The notes beneath the pieces were generated by a model. The model did not search any database. It saw nothing but the letters and a program-made list of their open reading frames with translations, and was not told the DNA's origin. This document shows positions 36,303-44,520 of a DNA stretch of 64,000 nucleotides, in pieces. Numbering within the stretch: position 1 is the stretch's first letter; every line of letters begins with the position of its first letter. Origin of the DNA: Nitrososphaerota archaeon (GTDB lineage Archaea; Thermoproteota; Nitrososphaeria; Nitrososphaerales; Gagatemarchaeaceae); assembly GCA_027887045.1 (NCBI GenBank), contig JAPCJH010000002.1, forward strand, positions 322,723-386,722, in the 5' to 3' direction. The position numbers and the translations under genes were made by a program.

Positions 36303-37277
36303 ATGAATCTGGGGCTCGGGTTTCTTGGTGAGAGACTCTCGGTCGCGGAGAAGGTTAGTTACTCACGGATCGCCGAACGGAATGGATTCTCCTCCGCGTG
36401 GGCGGCTGAGCACTACTTCCACCGGGACGCCATAGTCACCTCGGCCGCGATACTGGCTGGTACGACGAGACTGAAGGTGGGAACGGGCGTGATCAATCCC
36501 TACACACGCCATCCGGCCCTGCTCGCGATGACCACGGCTACGCTGGAGGAGATGTCGGGAGGAAGGTTCGTGCTGGGGATAGGTACGAGCGTGAAGTACT
36601 GGATCGAAGACCAGATGGCAATCCCCCTGGGGGATCCGGCCGCCTCTCTTCTGGAATCGTTCAGGATAATCAGAGGGATGCTCGATGGAAACCTGACGAC
36701 CTTCGCTGGGAAGCGCTTCTCCGCGAAGGACGTGACGATGGATTTCAACGCCAGGCGGAGCAAGGCACCGGTCTACCTCGCCGCGGTCGGGCCGTGGATG
36801 CTAAGGAAGTCTGCCGAGATGGCCGATGGAGTCGTGATGTCCACTGGGAGCACCCCGCACTACATACGATGGGCGACCCCTCACATCGAGGCAGGTCTGG
36901 CCAAGTCGGGAAGGAAAAAATTCGGTGTTGTCTGCTTGGTCAGTGTTGGTTTGAGGAGAGACGCGGCGAGAGCCATGAGAGACATGATGCCGTGGCTTCT
37001 TACCCCCCTCATGCGACTTGGACGCGGGAAGCTGGTCCTTCCCGAGGATTCCGTGATAGATGAGGCTCGTGCCGCATGGAACGCAGGAGACAGGGAGGGT
37101 GCATTCAGGAAGACCCCGAAAGAGGTCCTCGAATCGATCTGTATTTGTGGAGACGTGGAAACCTGTGCGAGAGGGATCGAGGACTACAGAGGACTAGGCG
37201 TGACCGATCTAGTCTTGACGCCGATCTCTTTTGATAAGGACCTGCTGCCTAAGCTGCTGAAGCGTCTTTCTAGATAG
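36303..37277 (+). CDS. Luciferase-like (LLM) oxidoreductase 5
   Basis: 324-residue LLM protein beginning MNLGLGFLGERLSVAEKVSY with SAWAAEHYFHRDAIVTSAAI, LKVGTGVINPYTRHPALLAM (the NPYTRHP motif of F420-dependent LLM proteins), GGRFVLGIGTSVKYWIEDQM and APVYLAAVGPWMLRKSAEM. The NPxxRHP loop and the HY/HF pair are the parts that usually contact the deazaflavin. Its 3' end overlaps the convergent M24 peptidase by eight bases. Likely F420-linked; reaction unknown. Confidence 0.87.
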   Translation: MNLGLGFLGERLSVAEKVSYSRIAERNGFSSAWAAEHYFHRDAIVTSAAILAGTTRLKVGTGVINPYTRHPALLAMTTATLEEMSGGRFVLGIGTSVKYWIEDQMAIPLGDPAASLLESFRIIRGMLDGNLTTFAGKRFSAKDVTMDFNARRSKAPVYLAAVGPWMLRKSAEMADGVVMSTGSTPHYIRWATPHIEAGLAKSGRKKFGVVCLVSVGLRRDAARAMRDMMPWLLTPLMRLGRGKLVLPEDSVIDEARAAWNAGDREGAFRKTPKEVLESICICGDVETCARGIEDYRGLGVTDLVLTPISFDKDLLPKLLKRLSR

Positions 37278-38466
37278 GAATCTCGTATAGGTCTCTGTCG
37301 AACTTGCTGAAGAACTCGACCCCGCTCTTCTTGACCAGGACGGTGTCCTCGACCATGTACCCGCCCGCTCCAATCTCGTAGTAGGGCGTCTCGATGTTGA
37401 TGACCGCTCCCTCCGGAATCGCAGTCTCGGTCGATGCGGCGATTAGTGGCGGCTCGTATAGTTCCATCCCTATCCCGTGACCTGTGTGATGGCGCCTGAA
37501 GTTGGGCAGTCCTCCTTTTCGTCCCCCCTCGACTCCGGCGTTGAACACGTCAGAGGCCTTCACTCCTGCGCGTAATTTCTTGAGCGCGCTATCCTCGCCT
37601 TCGTAGACCACCTTGTAGTACTTCCTCTGAGTCGCGGACGGTTTGCCGAGGACGGCGTTCCTCCCCAGATCGGTGTAGTGGTACTTGTAGATGCAACCGA
37701 CGTCGAACCTGATCAGGTCGCCCCTCTCCAATCGGTGAGTGGATGGGACGAACATGTTCTGGAGATAGCTGTCCTCACCGAGGGCGATGCTCGGAGCGAC
37801 GCAGGTGGCTCCCAGCGACGTCACCTTGTCGATGAAAATCCTTTGTAGCTGCACCCCGGTCACGCCTGGACGAGTGCGCTCGAGAACCTCCTTGATCCCT
37901 TCTTCGGTGATCTGGTTGGCCTTCCTCATCACCTCCACCTGCTCCGGGGTTTTCACCATCCTGATCTCTCTGAAGATGTCGTAGGCCGGAACGAGGCTTG
38001 TACCGGCAAGTGCCTTCTGGAGCATCGGCCAGTCCGCCGGGCTGAAGTACTTCTCGTCCACGCCGACCTTGCCCTTGGCCAGGCCTTTCTCGCGAATGAC
38101 TGTTGTCAGTGCCTGGAAGGCGTCTGGAGCGCTCCCTGCCGCGAGCACCTTGGCTACCCTAGATTCGAGCGGGCGGAGCTTCTTCCCTTTTGGCACCGTC
38201 ACGAAGAAGCTGCCGAATGTGCGGACGTCTTTGATCCAGCTCATGTTCAGGGCGACCAGGTCTGCAGACTCCCCGGTCGAAAGTATAATCGCGGGCTCGA
38301 ACTTCTTGTCTCTCGGGAGAACGACGAAGACGTACGACCCCAGTATTTCGTGGCCGAGGGCGCGAAAGTCGCTCAGGTAGGTGACGTTGGCCGGGGTTGT
38401 CGCGACAAGCGCGTCGAGGCCGTACTTGTCCATGATCGAGAAGGCACGGTCTTTGTTGAGAAACAC
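37270..38466 (-). CDS. M24-family Xaa-Pro peptidase (aminopeptidase P/prolidase-like)
   Basis: 398-residue metallopeptidase with an N-terminal creatinase-like domain (VATTPANVTYLSDFRALGHE) and a C-terminal pita-bread domain. The five metal ligands are present: D255 (RFDVG), D266 (YTDLGR), H330 (RHHTGHGIG), E359 (INIETPYY) and E373 (YMVEDT). It cleaves the residue before proline in peptides, or acts as a dipeptidase. The GTG at 38466 is 28 bp from a TATA element. Alone in its transcription unit, but it fits the peptide-degrading theme of the window. Confidence 0.9.
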   Translation of the reverse strand: MFLNKDRAFSIMDKYGLDALVATTPANVTYLSDFRALGHEILGSYVFVVLPRDKKFEPAIILSTGESADLVALNMSWIKDVRTFGSFFVTVPKGKKLRPLESRVAKVLAAGSAPDAFQALTTVIREKGLAKGKVGVDEKYFSPADWPMLQKALAGTSLVPAYDIFREIRMVKTPEQVEVMRKANQITEEGIKEVLERTRPGVTGVQLQRIFIDKVTSLGATCVAPSIALGEDSYLQNMFVPSTHRLERGDLIRFDVGCIYKYHYTDLGRNAVLGKPSATQRKYYKVVYEGEDSALKKLRAGVKASDVFNAGVEGGRKGGLPNFRRHHTGHGIGMELYEPPLIAASTETAIPEGAVINIETPYYEIGAGGYMVEDTVLVKKSGVEFFSKFDRDLYEIPI

Positions 38467-38489
38467 AGGAGCAAATGTGGAGTGATTAC

Positions 38490-38499
38490 CGTATAAATG
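38490..38499 (-). promoter_or_regulatory. TATA element for M24 peptidase
   Basis: Reverse-strand CATTTATACG, about 28 bp upstream of GTG 38466. Confidence 0.5.
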
Positions 38500-38533
38500 G
38501 ATTTGGCGGGACAGAACGGTTGTGTCCCATCAA

Positions 38534-38602
38534 CGGGTGATTTCGCCCACTGTCCCGCTTCGGGTGATCGCTTCCGTTCGACGTGTGTTGCAAGCGGGTG
38601 AT
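38534..38602 (+). repeat. Three CGGGTGAT direct repeats between divergent promoters
   Basis: Perfect copies at 38534-38541, 38561-38568 and 38595-38602 (27 and 34 bp apart) lie between the M24 peptidase promoter and the promoter of the Nudix-like gene. They look like regulator binding sites; chance is possible for an 8-mer. Confidence 0.45.
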
Positions 38603-38637
38603 GACACAGAACTAGAGTTTCTGCTCTATTATCGCCC

Positions 38638-38650
38638 AACATATAAGTTA
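38638..38650 (+). promoter_or_regulatory. TATA element for Nudix-like gene
   Basis: AACATATAAGTTA centred 25 bp before GTG 38670, favouring that start over the ATG at 38679. Confidence 0.5.
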
Positions 38651-38669
38651 GAACCAAAAGTATGCAGAA

Positions 38670-39158
38670 GTGCGTAGTATGTCTGACTTACCCAGCGATA
38701 CTCCAAGGTGGACGCTACCAAAACGTGCGCGAATGAGCAACGAAAATCTCCACATCTCCGATTTTATTTTGGTGAGGGAACATGGCGACAGCGATTCTGT
38801 TTTGTTCTTAGAGGCGGGCGAAAAATTTCCAGTTAGTTTCAAAAGGGGCAAATGGCTTCTCCCGGCAGCGATCCTCGATTACGGAGACTCACCGAAACAA
38901 TTCGCAAAAAGGCTCCTCGTCGAGCAACTAAACAATGTTGACTACCTCGATCCGACTTTCCTTTCCATGCAATCTTATCTCGGGGCGCACTGGGACATCG
39001 TCTTCGTATTCGAGTGCCATCTAGGAGAGGGAAAACCGGCGCCGACCGCAAAAGAACCGTTCGTCGGTACTTCTTTTCACCAATTGAGCGCGCTTCCGAA
39101 GCATGAAATCGCCGAGGATCATTTTGAAGTCCTGGATGAACTGAAGAAAGAAGTCTAA
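38670..39158 (+). CDS. Nudix-fold protein with degenerate catalytic box
   Basis: 162 residues (159 from the ATG at 38679). After a charged N-tail the body follows Nudix order: VLFLEAGEKFPV, KRGKWLLPAAILDYGDSPKQ (the position of GxW-LPGG-G-E) and FAKRLLVEQL in place of the REUxEE helix, then DIVFVFECHLGEG and a TSFHQLSALPKHEIAEDHF C-terminal strand-helix. The catalytic glutamates and glycines of the Nudix box are missing, so hydrolysis is unlikely; ligand sensing, as in NrtR-like regulators without the DNA-binding part, is possible. It stands alone, divergent from the M24 peptidase. The fold call is by eye. Confidence 0.6.
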   Translation: MRSMSDLPSDTPRWTLPKRARMSNENLHISDFILVREHGDSDSVLFLEAGEKFPVSFKRGKWLLPAAILDYGDSPKQFAKRLLVEQLNNVDYLDPTFLSMQSYLGAHWDIVFVFECHLGEGKPAPTAKEPFVGTSFHQLSALPKHEIAEDHFEVLDELKKEV

Positions 39159-39551
39159 TCAAGAAAGGCTTCATAGATTCCATGTCTTTGCTTCGGCATG
39201 GGCAGCTATCTTTTCTCTTCTCTTTCTCGTATTCGGAATCTTGGCGGGTTCTCGTTCGAGGTTCTGCCTTCGGCGGATTCCTTCGCCTCGCTCGGTGAGC
39301 CTTCGCCTATCATTGAAGGTTAATCCGTCGTATGTATAGGATGGAGAAGTAACCACTGCGTTGCAAATACCGATTGTTGGAAAAGGAAGACCAGCCACTC
39401 ATCGTGAATTGGACGCTAAGCTTCATCGCTTCCACTGAAAATGGTTTGAGCTACTCTATGGACGAGATTGCGGGGGTATCACCCGAAGCGCAACACCCTT
39501 CCAAATCACCCGAAGATGCAAGAGAACCGACAGAACCGCCGAATCGGTTCG
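39159..39551. other. Gene-poor stretch, no supported feature
   Basis: About 390 bp between the Nudix-like gene and the promoter of the aminotransferase-V gene. Short frames on both strands (75 and 68 codons) have no motif, no convincing start and unusual composition. Several CCTTCGCC/GCCTTCGGC-like motifs recur near 39260-39310. I see no tRNA or hairpin. Confidence 0.4.
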
Positions 39552-39561
39552 AACGCTTAAA
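39552..39561 (+). promoter_or_regulatory. TATA element for aminotransferase-V gene
   Basis: AACGCTTAAATC region, about 31 bp before TTG 39588. It would leave the upstream in-frame TTG at 39567 outside the transcript. Confidence 0.4.
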
Positions 39562-39587
39562 TCGCGTTGGAGAAGGATAGATCGAGT

Positions 39588-40829
39588 TTGAATCTTTCGA
39601 AGTACCGCCAGGACTTCCCGATAACCAAACGGTTTGTCTTCCTCGACCACGCGAACATGTCGCCTTCCCCTGTCCAAGTTGTCCGCGCGGTGTCCAAGTT
39701 GATGAGAGAGAAGGCGGGCTTCGCGTACATGAAGTTCGAGGTCTGGGGTGCCCAGGTCGAGCAGGCAAGGCAGAACGTCGCAAAGATGCTCGGCGCGCGG
39801 AAGGAAGGAGTCTGGTTCGCCAACAACACCTCCGACGGAATCAACATAGTCGCCAACGGAGTTGCTTGGCGCAAGGGCGATAACGTGGTCATGCCCGACA
39901 TCGAGTTCCCGTCAGTCGTCTACCCGTTCCTGAAGAGGCGCGGGATGGTCGACCTAAGGTACGCGAAGACCGACTACTCGCGGGAGGGCGTCCAGGTCCC
40001 GATCTCGGAGTTCGAGAGGCTCGTGGACGACAGGACGAAAGTGGTGTGCCTCAGCGCGGTTGACTACGGGTTCGGGTGCAGGTACGACTTGAGGGCCGTC
40101 TCAGAGATTGCCCACCGCCACGGCGCCATCGCACTGGTGGATGCAAGCCAGGCGGCCGGGGCGGTCCAGATGCACATAGACGCCGACGGAGTCGATGCGG
40201 TAGCCTTCGGCGGACAGAAGTGGACCTTCGCGCCGTCCGCGGGGGGCGTCTTCTACATGAATCCGTCAACTTTCGACATCTTCACACCGCCATTTGTCGG
40301 CTGGTACAGCGTCGCCGACCCGATGAACCAGATCCTTACGAACTACACGGAGCACTTCGAGATAGCCGCTGACGCGAGGAGGTTCGCAACGGGCCACCCC
40401 AACTTCCCGGGAATCGTGGGCCTTGCGGCGTCCAGCCAGTACCTTCGGGATGTAGGTTTCTCTAGGGTTGAGGCGCGCTGCCTTGAGGTGTCCGGCTACC
40501 TCATGAGGAGGCTGGCCGAGGAAGGCTTCACTATCCTCACCCCGCGGGAGAACGGGCGGAGGGCCTCCATCGTGTCTTTCGTTATCCCGGATGGAAAAGC
40601 GGTCATCGAGGGGCTCAAGAAGAAGCGGATAATCGTGTCAGGGTACTTGCAGACCCGGCAGAGGGGGATAAGGGTCTCCCCCGCTTTCTACAACACAAAC
40701 CTAGAAGTCGACAGGCTTGTAGAGAACCTGCCGAAGGTCTCCCGCCAGAAGTCTAACCGAAGGAAGGCATCACTTCTTTCGCGAACATCTTCACCTGCTG
40801 CATCAGCTCGGCGTAGTTCTTCGCCATAG
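39588..40829 (+). CDS. Aminotransferase class V (cysteine desulfurase-like) PLP enzyme
   Basis: PLP enzyme of the SufS/isopenicillin-N-epimerase-like group, about 413 residues. It opens with FPITKRFVFLDHANMSPSPV, the family's LDHA start; VDASQAAGAV supplies the cofactor Asp and FGGQKWTFAPSAGG the Schiff-base Lys (about residue 211). No reactive Cys loop as in SufS or IscS is evident near the end, so desulfurase activity is uncertain; an epimerase or lyase is possible. The last ~30 residues are basic and Ser-rich and overlap the convergent LLM gene by 77 bp, perhaps a recent stop-loss extension. TTG 39588 is chosen from the TATA position; 39567 is the alternative. Confidence 0.82.
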   Translation: MNLSKYRQDFPITKRFVFLDHANMSPSPVQVVRAVSKLMREKAGFAYMKFEVWGAQVEQARQNVAKMLGARKEGVWFANNTSDGINIVANGVAWRKGDNVVMPDIEFPSVVYPFLKRRGMVDLRYAKTDYSREGVQVPISEFERLVDDRTKVVCLSAVDYGFGCRYDLRAVSEIAHRHGAIALVDASQAAGAVQMHIDADGVDAVAFGGQKWTFAPSAGGVFYMNPSTFDIFTPPFVGWYSVADPMNQILTNYTEHFEIAADARRFATGHPNFPGIVGLAASSQYLRDVGFSRVEARCLEVSGYLMRRLAEEGFTILTPRENGRRASIVSFVIPDGKAVIEGLKKKRIIVSGYLQTRQRGIRVSPAFYNTNLEVDRLVENLPKVSRQKSNRRKASLLSRTSSPAASARRSSSP

Positions 40830-41760
40830 GAATCAGTGCGGGAAGGTAATTGACGCCCGCCTTCATCAGCCCGTCTATTCTTTCGATTATCTGGGCGGAG
40901 GAGCCTATCAGGTTCATGTTCTCGTATTCCTCCATAGCCTGTCCCTTGAACGTCGTCTTCTTGAGGGAGAGAAGGTGTTCGTAGGCCAGGCTCTTCTTGA
41001 ACCTCCTCGAGGCTTCCGCGGAGCTCTTCGCGACGCTGAAGACGTACTGCGGACCAACGACGATCTTTGAAGCATCCCTCCCGGCCTTCTTTGCGTATTT
41101 CTTGACCGTCTTGAGTCCCTCGCGTACCCTCGCCGGTGTCAATACCGCGGGCAGCCAGCCCTCTCCCCAAGTCCCTGCGCGCCTTAGCACGGCTTGTGAA
41201 TTCCCTCCCATCCACAGGGGCAGAGGCTTCTGCTTCGGCTTGGGATACATCTCGATGTCTCTGAATTTTATGAACTTCCCTTCGAAGCTCGCCTTCGGCT
41301 TTGAGAGAAGCAGCCTCAGGGACTGGACTGCCTCGTCCATCAATTGCCCTCTCTCCTCGTAATTCCATCCCGGGTTTATCCCTTCGAATTCTTCGCGATA
41401 CGCGCCCGAGCCCAAGCCTATGATCGTCCTTCCTTCGGAGAGGTTGTCCAGAGTCGACAGCTGCTTTGCCAAGATCACGGGGTTCCTGTAAGGGAGCGCT
41501 ATGATGCCCGTGCCGAGGCGTATCTTCTTCGTCGCCTCTGCTATGAACCCGTGAGTGATCAGCGGCTCGAAGTAGTTCGGCGGTTTGGCCATGAGACCCT
41601 TGATGTAGTGTTGGGTGGAGATGTGGTCGTTCCCCCAGGCGGAGTCGTACCCCAGTCGCTCTGCGTTCTGTGAAAGCTCGACCATCGTCTTGTGGCTGGC
41701 GAAGCCGGCTGGGTAGATCAGGCCCTCGCTGCACGTTGGAGTCTGGATTCCAAACTTCAT
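40753..41760 (-). CDS. Luciferase-like (LLM) oxidoreductase 6
   Basis: LLM protein of 335 residues from the ATG at 41760, where it reads MKFGIQTPTCSEGLIYPAGF; an 18-codon longer frame is unsupported. It has GNDHISTQHYIKGLMAKPPN, IRLGTGIIALPYRNPVILAK, LDNLSEGRTIIGLGSG and LPLWMGGNSQAVLRRAG. It is the in-window sister of LLM 3, sharing the closing LFAKEVMPSFG. A TATA-like CTTTTATCTG lies about 31 bp upstream. Its 3' end runs 77 bp into the convergent aminotransferase-V gene. Substrate unknown. Confidence 0.86.
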   Translation of the reverse strand: MKFGIQTPTCSEGLIYPAGFASHKTMVELSQNAERLGYDSAWGNDHISTQHYIKGLMAKPPNYFEPLITHGFIAEATKKIRLGTGIIALPYRNPVILAKQLSTLDNLSEGRTIIGLGSGAYREEFEGINPGWNYEERGQLMDEAVQSLRLLLSKPKASFEGKFIKFRDIEMYPKPKQKPLPLWMGGNSQAVLRRAGTWGEGWLPAVLTPARVREGLKTVKKYAKKAGRDASKIVVGPQYVFSVAKSSAEASRRFKKSLAYEHLLSLKKTTFKGQAMEEYENMNLIGSSAQIIERIDGLMKAGVNYLPALIPMAKNYAELMQQVKMFAKEVMPSFG

Positions 41761-41782
41761 GCCTTGCACCCTCGCCGCCCTT

Positions 41783-41795
41783 CTGCAGATAAAAG
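41783..41795 (-). promoter_or_regulatory. TATA element for LLM 6
   Basis: Reverse-strand GCTTTTATCTGCA, about 31 bp from ATG 41760. Confidence 0.4.
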
Positions 41796-41855
41796 CCTTG
41801 GTTCGAGCGTGCATGTCGCGCTGCTAGGAATCAAAAGGCGCGCCTCACATGAGTG

Positions 41856-43151
41856 TTAGCTGATCTGTTGGATGGCGGGGGCCCCAGTCCCAGTGCCCTC
41901 GGCTTGGGCGGCCTTGGCAATGTCCTTCAAGCCAATCTTTTCGTCGGTCAGCTTCGAAGTATCCGAGAACGTCTTCTTCGAGATGATGAGCTGTTTCAGT
42001 TCGTTGATCTCGTCGAACTGACCGTTGACAGACAGGAATCCCGTGAGCCGGCCATCGTCGAAGTAAAGCTGGAAGAACCCCTTCCCCTGAGTGAGCTTAC
42101 CTCTCTTCTCCGACACTGTCTTCCTGCTGAGGTCCCCGTAGGCCCTTATTTTGAGGTCGAACGCGTAGGAGTAGAAGAACGGCAGGTCAACGAACATAAG
42201 CCGCTTTCCTGTCATGTTGGCGCCGCCTATCATGCCGTGCTTCGCAGCCACGTCGAAGTGCTCGACCCTGAGGTGCCTGCCGAAGAGCGGGCTGTAGAAA
42301 CGAGCCACGTCTCCGGCTGCGAAAACCCCGGCTGCCGTTGTCTCCAGATACTCATTCACCACGATCCCTTTGTCCACGCTGAGGCCGGCGCCTTCCGCGA
42401 GCTCGGAGTTGGGAACTACGCCGATGCCGACCACGACCATGTCTGCCATCAGCGTTTCGCCAGTGCTGAGCTGGACTCCTTCCACTGCACCGTCTCTACC
42501 GATGAAGGCGGAGGTCTGGGTGTCTGTCATCACATCAACACCCTTGGCCCTGAAGTAATCTGCAATCCAACCGCCTGCGACCCGGTCGACCGCCACGTTG
42601 AGGGGATGCGAGGCCGCCTCTATCATCGTGGTTGGTATCCCGGCCGTGGCGAAGATGGAAGCTACTTCACACCCGATGAAGCCACCCCCAACGACCACCG
42701 CACGCTTCGACCCGCGCATGCTGCTCCTGAGCCTCTCGCAGTCGTCGAGAGTCCGGAGGGTGTAAACGCCTCGGAGGCTCGCACCTGGTACGTTCAGCGT
42801 CCTTGCCCTAGCGCCGGTCGCGAGCATCAGGCGCCCAAACGGGATTCTCTTGCCGTCGTCGAGTTCGAAAGTGCGACCTTTGGGGTCGACCTTCACAACA
42901 CGTTTTCCGGTCAGGACATCGATCTTTTGTTGGTCGTAGAACTCCTTCCCCCTGAGGAAGACCCGGTCGCGAATTCGCTTCCCGGACAAGTAGTCCTTAG
43001 ACAGTGGAACCCTGTCGTAGGGCAGGTGCGGCTCGTCTCCGACGAGGAGTATCTTCTTCGAGGCGTCGTGTTTCCTGATTGCGACCGCGGCGTTGAGTCC
43101 CGCCAGTCCGCCTCCCACGATCGCATAATCAACTCCATCGTCTTTGTTCAA
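41856..43151 (-). CDS. NAD(P)H:ferredoxin/rubredoxin reductase-like FAD flavoprotein
   Basis: 431-residue pyridine-nucleotide-disulfide-type flavoprotein. The FAD motif is YAIVGGGLAGLNAAVAI (residues 9-25) and the NAD(P) motif is AVVVGGGFIGCEVASIFATA; LATGARARTLNVPG and TTAAGVFAAGDVARFYSPL are the usual connecting and second FAD motifs, and LPYDRVPLSKDYL is typical of ferredoxin reductases of oxygenase systems. No CxxxxC disulfide is present, so electrons go to a separate carrier. The TTG at 43151 lies about 38 bp from a TATA-like CCTTAAATTC. An electron-transfer partner is not encoded next to it. Confidence 0.88.
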   Translation of the reverse strand: MNKDDGVDYAIVGGGLAGLNAAVAIRKHDASKKILLVGDEPHLPYDRVPLSKDYLSGKRIRDRVFLRGKEFYDQQKIDVLTGKRVVKVDPKGRTFELDDGKRIPFGRLMLATGARARTLNVPGASLRGVYTLRTLDDCERLRSSMRGSKRAVVVGGGFIGCEVASIFATAGIPTTMIEAASHPLNVAVDRVAGGWIADYFRAKGVDVMTDTQTSAFIGRDGAVEGVQLSTGETLMADMVVVGIGVVPNSELAEGAGLSVDKGIVVNEYLETTAAGVFAAGDVARFYSPLFGRHLRVEHFDVAAKHGMIGGANMTGKRLMFVDLPFFYSYAFDLKIRAYGDLSRKTVSEKRGKLTQGKGFFQLYFDDGRLTGFLSVNGQFDEINELKQLIISKKTFSDTSKLTDEKIGLKDIAKAAQAEGTGTGAPAIQQIS

Positions 43152-43235
43152 CAGCTTTGAAGTCCGAACGCTTGCTCCACATTCGAATTTAAGGATGGTG
43201 CGTGTAACGTCGAGTTTTAACGCGTTCTTCGTTAA

Positions 43236-44303
43236 CTAGACGACGAACACGTCGTTGGGATACTCACCCAGATACCTGTCCCTTCTGTCCACGATGACCG
43301 TGACTACGTTCTGGCCCTTCTTCAACGTCCGTGCCACCTTCAGGGCTACGGCGACGTTGGCGCCGGACGACATACCGCAGTAGATGCCCTCCTCTCTGCA
43401 GAGTCTATTCGCCATGTCGCGCGCCTCTTCGGCGCTTTGCATAAAGAACTCATCCGGGTAACCCATGTGAATCATCTCCTCGACAATAGACTTCTCCGTC
43501 AGCCATTTATTCAGGCCCATCAGCTCGACGAGCGTCTTCCTCATCTTGGAAGCCTCGAATTCGCCCTTTCGCGATTCCGGTTTCTTTAGAGTAATGTAGG
43601 ATTCACTCCCGTGTGGCACGACGCCGAAGGTTATCGGCTTTGCTCCCTCATCCTTCAGCGCGAGCCCCGCGCCAAGCAGAGTCCCTCCCGAACCGACCGC
43701 GCACCCCCACGCGTCCACCTTGCCGTCAAGCTGCTCGTAGATTTCGTGACCGATACTTTTCTGTCCAAGGTAGTTGTATTTGTTATAGATCTGGTCAACC
43801 CACACCACCTCGGGATTGTCCCGCTCCAGCTCGTACATGTAGGTCTTACCTGCTATAACCCAGCTCAGGTCTTTCTCCTCGTGTGAAAGCTTGTCAAAGA
43901 CGTCCTGGGAAAGATAATTAGTCGGCGGTGGGCACTCCGAGACCTCGGGCCCGTAGGCGCCTGTGATCTTTAGCCTCGTGCCCCCGCCGGTGAGAACGGG
44001 CTTGTAGATGCCCAGCTTCGCCTTGTAGCCCTTGACCGCGCACACGAAAGCGAGCGCCGGTGCCGTGTTTCCTGCCGAGGCGTCGCAGACGGTGCCGCCG
44101 GGAAGCAGCCTCTTGCCGTTCCAGGTGAGCCCCTTCTCCGCCGCTTCAACCATGGAGAGGGCCATCCTGTCCTTGTAACTCCCGCTGGGATTAAGCAACT
44201 CAAGTTTGACGAAGACGTTCGCCGGAACTCCAGCGGCCACCTTGTTCAGCTTCAGGAGTGGGGTCTTTCCAATCAGCGAAAGAATGTTATCGGTGCGCTT
44301 CAT
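43236..44303 (-). CDS. Cysteine synthase/cystathionine beta-synthase-like PLP enzyme
   Basis: 355-residue fold-type II PLP enzyme. It opens LIGKTPLLKLNKVAAG with the PLP lysine K44 in LNPSGSYKDRMA, the phosphate loop VGSGGTLLGAGLAL and a DASAGNTAPALAF motif in place of the bacterial TSGNTG. The end (VDRRDRYLGEYPNDVFV) is reminiscent of cysteine synthase closing residues. An insertion around residues 130-180 is longer than in CysK. The ATG at 44303 has GGGAGC immediately upstream and a TATA-like CTTTTATCTG 38 bp away. It could make cysteine or a related beta-substituted amino acid; a dehydratase or eliminating lyase is possible. Confidence 0.82.
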   Translation of the reverse strand: MKRTDNILSLIGKTPLLKLNKVAAGVPANVFVKLELLNPSGSYKDRMALSMVEAAEKGLTWNGKRLLPGGTVCDASAGNTAPALAFVCAVKGYKAKLGIYKPVLTGGGTRLKITGAYGPEVSECPPPTNYLSQDVFDKLSHEEKDLSWVIAGKTYMYELERDNPEVVWVDQIYNKYNYLGQKSIGHEIYEQLDGKVDAWGCAVGSGGTLLGAGLALKDEGAKPITFGVVPHGSESYITLKKPESRKGEFEASKMRKTLVELMGLNKWLTEKSIVEEMIHMGYPDEFFMQSAEEARDMANRLCREEGIYCGMSSGANVAVALKVARTLKKGQNVVTVIVDRRDRYLGEYPNDVFVV

Positions 44304-44520
44304 GCTCCCGGCCTCGATTTGGATTGAAAAAATCGCAGATAAAAGCTACTCCTAAGTTGAGACACAGTTATTCCCCGGGGCCAACTCGAAAGCCAAATCC
44401 TCGCCCCTTACATCAAGGTCCACAATCGACCTAACCTCGAAAAGCCGACGAGAAAGATCAACCCTTCGCAGCAATTCAGAACGACTAGTCCGAACTTCGT
44501 CTAGGATTCCTCTGCATGGG

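Noticed and set aside
39171-39398. 75-codon reverse frame in the same gap
   Set aside because: Basic composition only, GTG start without promoter; no family recognised.
39374-39580. 68-codon + frame (MLEKEDQPLIVNW...) before the aminotransferase-V gene
   Set aside because: No homologous feel, runs through the promoter of the next gene, and lacks a TATA element of its own.
41853-43160. 435-codon open frame on the + strand opposite the FAD reductase
   Set aside because: Almost exactly antisense to a well-conserved flavoprotein; its text is acidic/basic shadow with no motif or promoter.
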